A DNA stretch of 64,000 nt, taken from Tetranychus cinnabarinus (lineage: Eukaryota; Arthropoda; Arachnida; Trombidiformes; Tetranychidae). Under the pieces are notes generated by a model. It did not search any database. It worked only from the letters and a program-made list of their open reading frames with translations, and was not told where the DNA came from. Each line of letters starts with the position of its first letter. Position 1 is the first letter of the stretch. Both the position numbers and the translations under genes were made by a program. The stretch lies in NCBI GenBank assembly GCA_022266195.1, contig WHVY01000002.1, forward strand, positions 8,819,001-8,883,000, read 5' to 3'. This document shows, piece by piece, positions 23,920 to 34,512 of the stretch.

Positions 23920-25640
23920 AAGGGCAACTTTTGTTTTTGTTGTCTCCCTTGTTGTTTAACGATTGATTGCAGTTAAACATTGATGAAATGCTGGACAAAG
24001 TGAAAGTTTTGAGCATTGTGAGTTATTTTGAGCAAAAAGTAAAGTTAAGTACAACTAATTCAATTACAGATTACAACCGAGCAAAAAGTAATGCAAACTT
24101 TCAATGAATATTTCAACCGGCAACAAATGGGAATTCATGTTGAAATATGAAATTATTGAAAACGATTCTCACTCAGCATTTTAATATTGTCCAGTAAGAA
24201 TGGTAAAGTTTAGAGTAAATTGGAAAAATTGAGTATTTAGATTTGAATGATTATGTTAATCAATTATGGGCAAAGGATCATCTAATGGTTAAGCTTCAAC
24301 TTTGTCCTTTTCGTTGAGATACAATCTGACAAAATAGTCTAAACTCAACCAATCCATCTTACTCAACTAACTTTTTGTGAAATGCTCTTCGAGCACGGAA
24401 TACGTACTTCGAATTACGAAATTGTTGGTTAAATTAAATTTCTCCCATTTTCTAATCATTAATACATTTCTATTATTAGGTAAGTCCAGATGGCTGTTAT
24501 GTTTTCTTATAAATGTATCATCAACGATAAATCATAGTCTCACCACGCACCTTAAATTTCCTAAACTTTGGTTTTTTTTTTGGGCAAAATCTAGAAAAGG
24601 GCCACAATGTTACTTGATTCCATCGATAAATCATCAGTTTTGCTTGCTTTTCCATGGACAAAAGTCTTTTTAACTTCAAATTCGAGACATATAACCTAGA
24701 ATAGAATAGTTCAATTTCAATAACGTGTTTAACAACAGCCCCGCACGTAATCCGCTAAAAAATATTTCTTAAAATGAGCCAAAAAATTGATTCTTCATAG
24801 CGAGTATCTGAACTTACCTAAGGCCCTAACATTCAATACTGATGGAGCCCGCGATCCTAAATAAGCGCGAATTTCTTTTCACTGCATGCGATAGATTCAA
24901 TCAGTTATAGAAGATTCAAATTCTTAATGAAAAAGCATTGCTAATGAGAAAAGCTAAAAACTAAAATATTATAAAATCGAGTTCGACAGCTGAACAAAAC
25001 GAAATCCAAGTTTGTACATTGAAAGCGATTTTATTAAAATCTCAGAGAAATTTTCAAATCGCACTAATATTTGCAGTTCTTAAGTTCCGAAAAATTCATC
25101 AGATCGTGGCCCTTAACTCGAGCGTCAAAATTTTAACACTTATAAATACCCAACAATAAACCTTAAAGCTATTAAACTGAATAAATTGATTCCCTCCACA
25201 ATACCTTTGAATATGGATTTTCCAACCAACCTGGACATGATTTTCTCAATTATCTTTTGTTATTGTAGTCAAATCATAGGGATCATTTAATCGGAGAATT
25301 TTTATAACACTTGCCGCTAAGCCATTATTTTGACGAAAAATGACTGGTAATGACTGAGTATGTTTCATGCTATTCAAATTCTTAGTGGGAAAACTATCTT
25401 TTCAATAAGAAATCCTAAAGTTGAAATCTTCAGCATTGGTAATATTCATTTTGGCACGAAAAAGCCTTTCCTTGAGCACACTTAAATTTTACTGCGAGTT
25501 GAGAGTTGAACCTTTGTTGGTTGTACCGCAACAAAACTGATTCCATTTATTGAATTAAATTTTCTTTGATGGGAAATCATCGACAAAATTGTGTTTAAAG
25601 TTGAAGCTGATCTCTTTTTGGTCAGTTAATGCACCATATT
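23920..25640. repeat. Left arm of decayed inverted repeat around the Ubx exon-1 duplicate
   Basis: Inverse match to about 29690-30620 with many substitutions and deletions. The best block is 23920-24480 against 30040-30620; weaker anchors lie near 24880 and 25400-25550. The loop contains the OPLAH fragment and the duplicated Ubx exon 1. Confidence 0.75.
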
Positions 25641-25770
25641 TTTTGACCAATCTCTTCGCACGGAAGAAGGTTTCACATATCCTCATAATTCAACAATGAA
25701 CTATCAACCTGAATACAATGTATTTTTCCCCAAAGTCAATAGTAGTAAGAGATAGTAAGAGATACGGAAG

Positions 25771-26203
25771 TCATTTGACATTAATGAAAAACCCAGGAAG
25801 AAAAAATTAATCGATGGATCTGTTATTAAAAGCATACGAATGGGTACCACAGTTGCTAAAAATGCTTTGCTTGAGCGTAAAGGAGAGCCTATGGCACTTT
25901 TGGTAACCAAAGGTTTTCGTGATATTCTTTATATTGGTAATCAGTCTCGTCCTTCCATCTTCGATTTGTCCGTAAACATACCTGATGCCTTATATTCTGC
26001 CGTTATTGAGGTTGATGAGCGTTTGTTATTAGCCTCTGAAAAGTGTTGTATTAAAGATTGGTCTAACTTGCCATCAGCAATCGGTGTTACCGGAGAAACA
26101 GTAATCATTGAAAAGACTGTTGATGTTGCTGATCTAAGGAATCAATTGATTCAGTTGAAGTCCCTCGGAATAAATAGTTTGGCAGTTGCACTGGGCCACT
26201 CTA
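25771..26203 (+). pseudogene. Internal fragment of 5-oxoprolinase
   Basis: About 433 bp of OPLAH coding sequence, copied in the same orientation as 50190-50620 and only a few percent diverged by eye. It reads FRDILYIGNQSRPSIFDLSV and related segments without stops. One replacement converts VATNALLERKG to VAKNALLERKG. The fragment has neither the gene start nor any downstream part; at its 3' end the frame runs into unrelated DNA (GHSSLFDNHS) and stops. It is a pseudogene fragment between the KMT5A copy and the Ubx exon-1 duplicate. Confidence 0.88.
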
Positions 26204-26934
26204 GTCTATTTGATAACCATTCAATCTTCAATTTTTAACACATTCACCCATTGCAATCAAAACACAAAATCACCTTTGCTAAAACTTAATACAATAAATC
26301 TAACAAGGCAAATGCATTTGCTTCGATTTTTTGTGCGCATCTCGAGAGGACGAAAAACAATGAGAAAAATGTTTCATCGTATCGTGCTGTTAATGATATT
26401 CAAGCGCTTTTGCTGAAGGATCATAATGTAATTGAGCGACTGAAGATTAACGCAATACTTTGATTTTGAAGTTTTAATTTTTCTGTTGAAACGAGTTTAA
26501 TGTATTTTAATTTCCATGAATGTTAACAATTGAAGATTGAATGGTTAATGAAAACTGAGAGTTTAGTTGTTGGAATACAAAAAGAGAATGATTCTGATTG
26601 GTTAAAAGTGGTTCATTTGGACTCGCCCTTGTCTTCCTTATCCAGTTGCAGTTGGAGTTATAGTTGGAGTTTGAGTTTGAGTCTGAGTTGAAGTGCTATG
26701 AATAAACGTGAATTGTATCATAATGATGACGAAGATGAAGATGAAGAAGATGAAGAAGATGATGATGATGATGATGACGATGGTTATGTAAGGGAGAGTT
26801 GATATGAGTGAGAAGAAAGAGTGAGAAGTATATTTTGGAATAAAATTGATGATGAAAATCCTATAAAGATTATAATGGACAGTTGAGTTGATGTAAGAAG
26901 CCGAGTTTAATTCAAGTTTGTTTTGTGTGTTTGG

Positions 26935-26984
26935 TGATCAGTGAATTGTGATCAGTTGCAAGTGATCAGTTAAAAGTGATCAGT
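26935..26984 (+). promoter_or_regulatory. 14-bp periodic TGATCAGT array in the Ubx leader (duplicate copy)
   Basis: Four copies of TGATCAGT start at 26935, 26949, 26963 and 26977, exactly 14 bp apart, with variable bases between. They lie 41-90 bp upstream of the exon-1 ATG, so in the 5' leader or core promoter. TGATCA is palindromic. It could be a binding-site array, a leader RNA element, or a decayed tandem repeat. Function is unknown. Confidence 0.7.
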
Positions 26985-27024
26985 TATTAATAATCAAGTG
27001 AATAGGAAACATTGAAATTAAATT

Positions 27025-27760
27025 ATGAACACAAATTTTGATCATTGTTTCTATCAAACTGGACCTCATCATCAACCAGGACATGATCAACATGCAATGA
27101 CTTATAAATTTTCTGGAATATCATTAACACCAAGTGCATATAAGAATCAGCACAATAGTTCAGGTTCAGTGTCATCTTCACTTGCATCTGCATTAACTCC
27201 ATCATTATCTTCATCATCAGCATTAAGTGATCAACAACAACAACAACAACAACAAGCCCAAACACAAGCTCAAGTTCATCATTCACAGACAGCACAAGCA
27301 CAACAACAATCTCAATCGCAACACAACAACAACAACACTAATCATCATCCTCATCATCATCATCACCACACTAATCATCCTAGTAATAGTTATGGGATTG
27401 ATAGTTCAGGTAATCCAACAACAGGATCAAGTGGATGTAGTAAACTTTATGATCATTCATCTCCCGTCTCAGTAGGTCAGAACTCTGTGAATGTTTCAAA
27501 TGCTGTAGGATCTGCAAGTTCATCATCAGTCACAGGTTCAGGTTCAGGGATTGCAGGTGCTGGGACAGTCAATAGTGGTTCAAGTGTAGTAAGTGGTTCT
27601 AGTGTCCCAATGAATGTTTCAGTCCCGGGAGATCCAATGAGGTTTGATGCGGCTGCTTATTCAAGATCAGTTTCAGATGTTTGTGCAGCTTATTGTCAAT
27701 CATCACAAGCCGTTATAAGCGCTCCACCAAACTTTTATCCTTGGATGACACCAATAAGTG
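27025..27760 (+). CDS. Duplicate Ubx exon 1 (inverted copy facing Abd-B)
   Basis: Second copy of the Ubx first exon. It encodes the same 249-codon frame with identical residues, including the MNTNFDHCFY start, poly-Gln and poly-His tracts and the NFYPWM hexapeptide. Shadow frames on both strands are also identical, which shows nucleotide rather than only protein identity. The phase-1 donor (agtg|gtaaat) at 27760/27761 is kept. No Ubx homeobox lies downstream on this strand; the next homeobox is Abd-B at 33911. Unspliced, it would give a 249-residue protein with YPWM but no homeodomain. Options are a chimeric Ubx-Abd-B first exon, a truncated Ubx-like product, or a silent copy kept identical by gene conversion. 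It is not visibly broken: no stops or frameshifts. Confidence 0.75.
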
Positions 27761-27845
27761 GTAAATATTCATAATCATTGAGATTCCTTTCACTTCATTC
27801 ACTCCTTTCGACTTTAAATATTCATCAACACAAGTCAAATTAGTC

Positions 27846-28605
27846 AATTGATCAATTAGTGAAACTCTATCGAAAGCAATTTCCATCTTTCAGTTACCTC
27901 TTAAAACGCATTTTGTAACAATAACTGGCATCACTAATGGCAAATAATAACATCAAAGTTAGTCTATTGGTACTGTTATAGGAATGAAACTTACTTTATT
28001 AACTATCCAACTTTTATCATGAAATCTCGTATAAATCTTTAACCAAGAGTTACTGTTTCATAAATTCAAAGCTTTTCCATTAATCAACATTTCTAGATCG
28101 GAAATTTAGTTCTCTAAACTCAACCAAAATCGATAAATGTTTTGTTTAAAGTCCAAAAGTGCCTTTCAACAAATGCAATCCCTTTAATTCCATCTGATTT
28201 TAAATATCATTTCAGTTTATCTTCTTGTACGTTCTCCTCTCTGCTCAATCATTTGAAAGGCTAGCGTACAAAATAAGTTGAGAAATGTTGGTTTTACATC
28301 AGAAAATGGAATTGAATCATGTTTATGAAAAGTAACGAAAGAAAATCTGGAAAAATTTGATTGTCTACTCCAGACGAAGAATCAAATTGTCGCAATTGAT
28401 TTGATCCATAATGGCCTTCTAAGTTTGTGATTCAATTCTTGAAAGGTCCAGTGTATAAACTTCAAATTCAAACAGATTTCTCAATGTGAAATGCAATGAA
28501 AACACTTAACAATTTCGAGTTTCCAGCTCTCAACTGAAAGGATAATCGGAATAAAGTTTCTTAACATTTAAAATCAATCGATTGCCAAAAATTCGTAAAA
28601 TGTGC
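27846..28605. repeat. Diverged outer part of the Ubx exon-1 duplication
   Basis: Homologous in inverse orientation to about 15430-16150, but with many substitutions and indels, unlike the adjacent identical core. Recognisable anchors include GTAACAATAACTGGCATCA, TAGTCTATTGGTACT and CGGAATAAAGTTTCTTAAC. Homology fades after GTAAAATGTGCATAA. Confidence 0.8.
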
Positions 28606-31600
28606 ATAACTTGTTTTGATTGAAAATATGTTTTGTTAAAAGTCGAAAAGTGGTTTTCAACAAATGCAATTCCTTTAATTAAATCTGATTTTAAAATGAT
28701 CTGTCAAATCAGCAAAAGCCAAAATATTATATAATATAATAGCAGAAGACAAAAAGCAAAAATAAATGAGGAAAGGACAGAATAGCAAATCGGGTATTCT
28801 AAAGTGTGGAAATGTTTATACGGTTGTGAGTTAGTTTGACTACAAATAGGGCGTTCATTTGATAAAGTTCATGATGATTATTTCGGAACAGAATTCAAAG
28901 GGGAAGTTTCGCTAGATTTTTTGCAGTTATACAAGACCAAAAAAATAATTATCATTATCATGTCTGATTGTCAGTACAATTGAGTGAAATAAGTTTCGAC
29001 TCTTCGATAATTTGTGTGGCAAGGGTGAATTTGATCGAAGTTAATTCTTCGCTATTGTCTTTTTGCTCATTTGCTTTAAACCCAGGTCGATATCAAGCAT
29101 AATTTAAGTTTATCCTCTTGTCATCTCTAATCTAAGTTTGAATTACAATTCGTAGTTAATCAATCTTATTTTCATATTTGAACTTCCAATATTAAAATCA
29201 TCCACAATGTAAATTTCTAATTATTATACCATAAATGTGTGATATTGAATAAAATCAACAAATCTAACCTCAAACTCGAAAAAGTGCCGATTAAGCTTGG
29301 ATCATGTAAAGTTTTCCTCTATTGTAATAAAAATATAAGGCGAACGAATCAAAAATATTGGTTTATCTACACATCTAAATAAACATACATAAAATATAAA
29401 AAGTTAATGTATCAAGGCTTTGCGTCAAGGTTCGAACTGAGCTGGTTCAAGAAAAAGGTCGGCCTGAAAGCTCTAATTCAACTACATCCAGGAAAATAGG
29501 AAATCTAACTTCAGAATTCATATCTTTGAGAAAGCAATGAAAATAGACGCTAGGGGGAATTGCAGAATCCGTATTCAATAACATCGAAGTGAGGGGGAAA
29601 ACTTTCTGTTATTCAGGTTGATGGTTCATTGTTGGACCAGGAGTTTATGTAAAACTTTGTCTTTCGAGTAAAGAGTAAAAAGTTAGGTGAAAAATCTGGT
29701 GCCTCCGACTGTACTAAAAAAGATCAAAGGAACCATCCTTTCCACGATTGTCTATCAGAGAAACTTTTAGATTGAACGAATGGAATCAGTTTTATGCCTA
29801 AAACCAACAAAGGTTACAACTGGAAACTCGAAGTAAAATTTCTTAAATGTGCTTGAAGAAGCTATTTCATCTCAAATGAATATTATTTATGTGGCAAAAA
29901 ATAAGATTTCAGTATTTATTTCTTATTCTAACGATGGTTTTGTTCATAAAGAATTTGACTTTTAAATGTTGATGTAAATTTATCGCACGCAGTAAAAAGA
30001 AATTTGAAAATCAGTCATGATCACGGCCGCACTAATATTGAATAATAGAAATGTATTAATGATTAGAAAATGGGAAAATTTAATTTTAACTTGCAACGAA
30101 AGTTCTTGATTCGTAGTTACTTATTCTGTATTCGAAAAGCATTTCACAAAAAGTTAGTTGAGTAAGATGGATTGGTTGAGTCCAGACTATTTTGTCAGAA
30201 CCGAGATTAATGTTTCTCAACGAAAAGGAAAAAGTTGTAGTTAACCATTCGATGATCATTTGCTCATAATTGTTTAACATAATCATTCAAATCTAGATAC
30301 TCAATTTTTCCGATTTACTCTTAACTTTACCATTCTTACTGGACAATATTAAAATGCTGAATGACAATTGTTTCAATAATTTCATATTTCAACATGAATT
30401 TCCATTTGTTGCCGGTTGAAATGTCCATTGAAAGTTTGCATTACTTTTAGCTCGGTTGTGATCTGTAATTGAATTAGTTGTACTTAACTTTACTTTTTGC
30501 TCAAAATAACTCAAAATGCTCAAAACTTTCACTTTGTCCAGCATTTCATCAATGTTTAACTGCAATCAATCGTTAAACAATAAGGGAGACAAACAAAAAC
30601 AAAAGTTGCCCTTTTACAACTTTTATTTTTTGCCCATTCGTTGAAATGCGGTCATTTTTGGTCACAGTTGTTGTGTCATTGATATGTTGCACTGTTAGCT
30701 TAGTAACCCATAAGATGGATGGTCAAAGAAGCAAGTCTAATTGTTTGAAGCAAGTAGAGTGACTATTAGTTGAAAATAAAAAGGTTGACTAGTTGAAGCT
30801 AAAATAAGCACCTTCATTGGGATCAATCCATGTATAAAAACCGAATGAATGGACGAGAAAAAATCGGAAATTTGTTCAATTTTAGTTACGGCAGTCCATA
30901 ACAAGGTCAGTGAGGATAAGATAGGTTAGATGGAGAGGAAGAACAAGATGGACTAAAAGGACAAAGATGGTGAGCCGAAAATGAAAAGAAGGTCATCGGC
31001 TTTGAGTCCATCTTCCTCTTGTAATGTGCAACAATTTTTACGATTCACTTTCATTTTCAGTGTGTTTCACCGTCGAAACGTTGTAAAATAAAAAAACAAA
31101 TTTCTGGCAACTTTGGGATAAACGTTTTGCTTTCCTCTTTCTTTTTGTTGTCTCTTGCGTCGCTCTTGTTTTCTTGTTCAATTATGTCACTTAAAACTTT
31201 TGGGTTCCTTTTTTGTTGACTACTCCAAAGGTTTAGGTGACTGTGAAATTTGAAAAGTTGAACCCTAAGCCAAGCCAACAGAAGACTATGGAAGAGAGAA
31301 GAAGATAATGAAAAAAGCAAAATAAAATTTATATTTCGTTTTATTGCTTTTCCTTTCATTAGTTTCTTCTGCTGTCTTCTTTCAGCTAAAAGAAACAAAA
31401 TTTTATAGCTTTTGCTTGAGTTTACAGATGACGATAAAGATGATGACGATGATAATAACAATGAAGCCCAAGTCAAAGTATATTATCAATTTTGATGAAA
31501 AAATTTTTTCCACCAAATTTTGGTCAAATGTGTTGCATCGGGTTAATCAGTACAACTGGAATCAATCTTAAGCTCATCTTTTAAACTGAAAAGCAAATGT

Positions 31601-33489
31601 TTATTGGCATCAAATCAACTTTATTGATGCAGATCAACATTTCCAATAATCTTTATTCATTCATTGAGCAAAATATTTCAATGACTTTTTGTAGCATCTA
31701 GTTTAGACATCTAAATAGTGAATCATTTCATGGCATTAGATAAATCACTGATTTTCAACTTCTATTCCAAACTATTGAGTCGAAATGTTGAGTGAGTTTT
31801 TCAGATTTGCTTCAAACCAAGTATTGCTACTCAAATCTTCATGCGTCTGAAAATTTGTTCATAAATGTTTGACTTTCAACCAACAAGCTGATACTTTGTG
31901 GGTTTATTAAGCGAATAGTTTATTAAGTCAATTCATTTGCAATCTTTTCTGATTTCAATGATTTTTAATTTTCATTCAATTCTCACGACTCGATTATTTT
32001 ATCCAAGAAACTAGTCAACAAGATTTTACCATCAAGATGTGTTGAAATGAAATACATTGAATGCGTCCGTTTTAAAGCGAAAATGAAACGCAAATTGAGA
32101 GTATAAAATTTTGAAATTCCAATGAAGAAAAAAGTTTTTAAATTAATTTGCAATTGCAATTAATTATCCTGTTAGCACACGCAATAATTAGAACAATATT
32201 GACGCATAAAAGATGTGATATTCAGAACGTTAAACAAGGAAGAATCAAAGAATTAAAAGATTCTGTATTCAAGCAAATCTTTCCTGGCTTTCATCGACTT
32301 CATTGATTCATCATTTCCCTAGCATTAATGTATTTAATCATCTATATAATGCTGACGATTTGCAGAGTTAAGCAAAAAAAGAAGTTTCAATTTCTTGAAA
32401 AAAAGAGGAAAAAATTGAAAAGCAAATGTTATTCCGTGATAAAGCTTCATATATTAACTGTCAGCACAACATGATATCAACAGACATTGGCATTGCAATT
32501 CTGATTCAACTTTTCTTCTTCGTTCCGTTCACTTCTTGGCAACCTTGTTAACACATTTGTTTGCTTTGCAAGAAACTTTTTCAACTTTTTTTTTATTTGC
32601 TTTTTTACTCAAACTGAATTAAGATTGATCAAAATTCAGACAAGGTGATATTTATATTGAAACTTGTCAGTTGCAATTTTATCTCTTTTTTGTTTCTTTT
32701 TGTTTCTTCTTCTTCTTCTTGAGCCAAAATTTGTTCACTTTTCAGTCTTGCAATTCATGTTGATGCTCATAAGTCACCATGCATGCGTCTACATGTTTAG
32801 CATAATGAATCCTCATTTCCCTTGAATTTTCATCTCAAATGCAACCCTTTTTCCTTGTTCAACGTGTTCAACTTCATCCTTTCAATGAACGATTTAATGA
32901 TCAATTTTTTTTACCTTTTATTTTGCTTCTTTTTTCATCATTAAATTGAAGGTTCAGTTGATGAAATTTATATTTAAAGCACATTTTGTTTCATTCAAAT
33001 TGTTTGTTATTTTGAAATTCAATTCAACTTGAATTTTATTTCATCAATTAATCTTGTTTCAACAAGTGTAATTGATTCAATTAGGATGTTTAACTACAAG
33101 TAATAACTGATTAGATAAATGAATGGCTTGAAAGGCATAAAATGGTCACAATTAAAATTATATTTTGTCATAACAAGTCATCATTAGATTATCCGATTTT
33201 GATAAATTTTCAAATGAACCACAAACAAAATCATTTTGATGGCCTTTAATCAACGTTGGTAACAATCAGTGAAATGGTTTAAAGTGTCAACATCAATTTA
33301 TCAGGTTCAATTTATGCACGTTCAAGTTTATGCGTTTTCACATTAACATTGAAGTAACCATCGTTTATAATAACAATAATGTTTACCCTCGTTAGATGCG
33401 ACCTCGCTCAAAGCGCTTTTTGACCTTGCCAATGGTTAAGATTGATTTATATTGACATTGTTTATGAGCATTTCCTAAGACAAGATGAA
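28606..33489. other. Hox intergenic / possible first intron of Abd-B
   Basis: No supported coding exon on either strand. The 29.69-30.62 kb part is the right arm of an inverted repeat with 23.92-25.64 kb. The rest is AT-rich unique sequence. If the duplicated Ubx exon 1 serves Abd-B, this would be intron. A 139-codon minus frame at 31057-31476 has no recognisable domain and biased composition, so it is not called. Confidence 0.5.
29690..30620. repeat. Right arm of decayed inverted repeat
   Basis: Partner of 23920-25640. Shared anchors include AAAACTTTCACTTTGTCCAG, GACAATATTAAAATGCTGA and TGATTCCATT. Confidence 0.75.
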
Positions 33490-33910
33490 GATGGAAAAGA
33501 ATTTCGTTTTTTTCTCTCTCTTTTTACTTCCCATTCTGGCCTCATTTCATCCTCTTTAACTCGGAATAAATTCCAACTTGGCGCCAACTTTAAATCTTTG
33601 AATTAACTTTTACGATTCTATTTTTGTCTCTCATTATTTTCCTTCAACTTCCTGCGTTAACGTTGATCATTATTTTCATGATTACCTTCAACCTTTCCCT
33701 TTGCTCATCTTTAATCCCTTTACAATTTTCCTCTCATTTTAATCATTCCCTGTTTTCTCGGGAATCTCTCATTTCCAACCCTTCATCATTTTCATCCTCA
33801 TCAACATCTTTATTATCATCAATTTTAATCTTTTTTGTTGTTTTCCTTTAATCTTATTCTTCTTCTCTCTTTTCCTTTCATTTCTCTTCTTCTTCTCTCT
33901 GTTCCGAAAG
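33490..33910 (+). other. Long pyrimidine-rich tract ending at the Abd-B acceptor
   Basis: About 400 bp of strongly C/T-biased plus-strand sequence, densest at 33840-33905, runs directly into the acceptor candidates of the Abd-B exon. Short open frames here come from low stop density in CT-rich DNA. It is probably a 3' splice-site context, longer than usual. Confidence 0.6.
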
Positions 33911-34512
33911 ACGATTTAGCTGCAGCAGTCCATCATCATCATCACCATCACCCAGAGGCAACATCTTTACTTCATCACCCTTTCCTGCCCAGCAATGGAG
34001 TTACCCTTGACTGGTCCAGCCCATCAGCAGTTGCCTTTTCAGCAGCCGCAGCATCAGCCAATAACACTAGCCTATTGTCAGGCTCAAGCACAACCAATGG
34101 ACCCAGTGGGTTAGGTGGTGGAAGCTGTACCAATAGCAGCAGTAGCAATGGATTGACACCGAGTCACCTTCACCCTCATCACCATTCACACCTTCACCAC
34201 AGTCATTCAACGTCAACCTCATCTCTTCACTCTCACCATCACCCGCACCACCATCATCACCATCACACTCATTCACAGCGTAAAAAGCGTAAACCTTACA
34301 CCAAATATCAAACGGTTGAACTGGAAAAAGAGTTTACTGTCAATTTCTATGTAACCAAACAACGTCGATTTGAACTGTCCCGAGCTTTAGGACTTTCAGA
34401 GAGACAGGTTAAAATATGGTTTCAAAATAGACGGATGAAGAAGAAAAAGATCAATACACGATCAGATTCTCATCATCACCATCGTCGTAATCATGAAATA
34501 AAAATTGAATAA
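33911..34512 (+). CDS. Abd-B: Abdominal-B homeobox exon (terminal exon)
   Basis: Encodes a His/Ser/Asn-rich region (poly-His near the start, several His runs before the homeodomain) followed by RKKRKPYTKYQTVELEKEF and VKIWFQNRRMKKKK. RKKRKPY at the homeodomain N-terminus and VTKQRR are the posterior (Abd-B/Hox9-13) signature. Helix residues W, F, N and R are intact, but the middle is divergent (RRFELSRALGLSERQ where Abd-B has KRWELARNLNLTERQ). A His/Arg tail ends at the stop. The open frame extends upstream to 33835, but that part is a pyrimidine tract typical of an intron end. AGs at 33910, 33919 and 33925 are all usable acceptors, and all are phase 1. The exon has no in-frame ATG before the homeodomain, so a start-bearing 5' exon must exist upstream. 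The only long plus-strand coding exon I see is the Ubx exon-1 duplicate. Confidence 0.88.

Larger units (their letters stand above)
26447..27845. repeat. Inverted duplication, identical core, plus-oriented copy
   Basis: Covers about 580 bp upstream of the exon-1 start, the exon, and the first 85 bp of intron. It matches 16150-17548 on the opposite strand (positions sum to 43995). I compared the promoter side, leader and exon and saw no mismatch. The outer boundary at 26446/26447 is abrupt. The inner boundary passes into a diverged homologous stretch. Confidence 0.85.

Noticed and set aside
31057..31476. 139-codon minus frame
   Set aside because: Low-complexity Ser/Leu-rich, no domain, no splice context.
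27846..33490. A mir-iab-4/iab-8 hairpin, expected near abd-A/Abd-B in arthropods
   Set aside because: I looked for the conserved mature core (ACGTATACTGA) on both strands between Ubx and Abd-B and did not see it; a diverged copy cannot be excluded by eye.
33835..33910. Hydrophobic N-terminus on the Abd-B exon, like a signal peptide
   Set aside because: Translation of the pyrimidine tract before the acceptor, starting at TTG; a Hox protein has no signal peptide.
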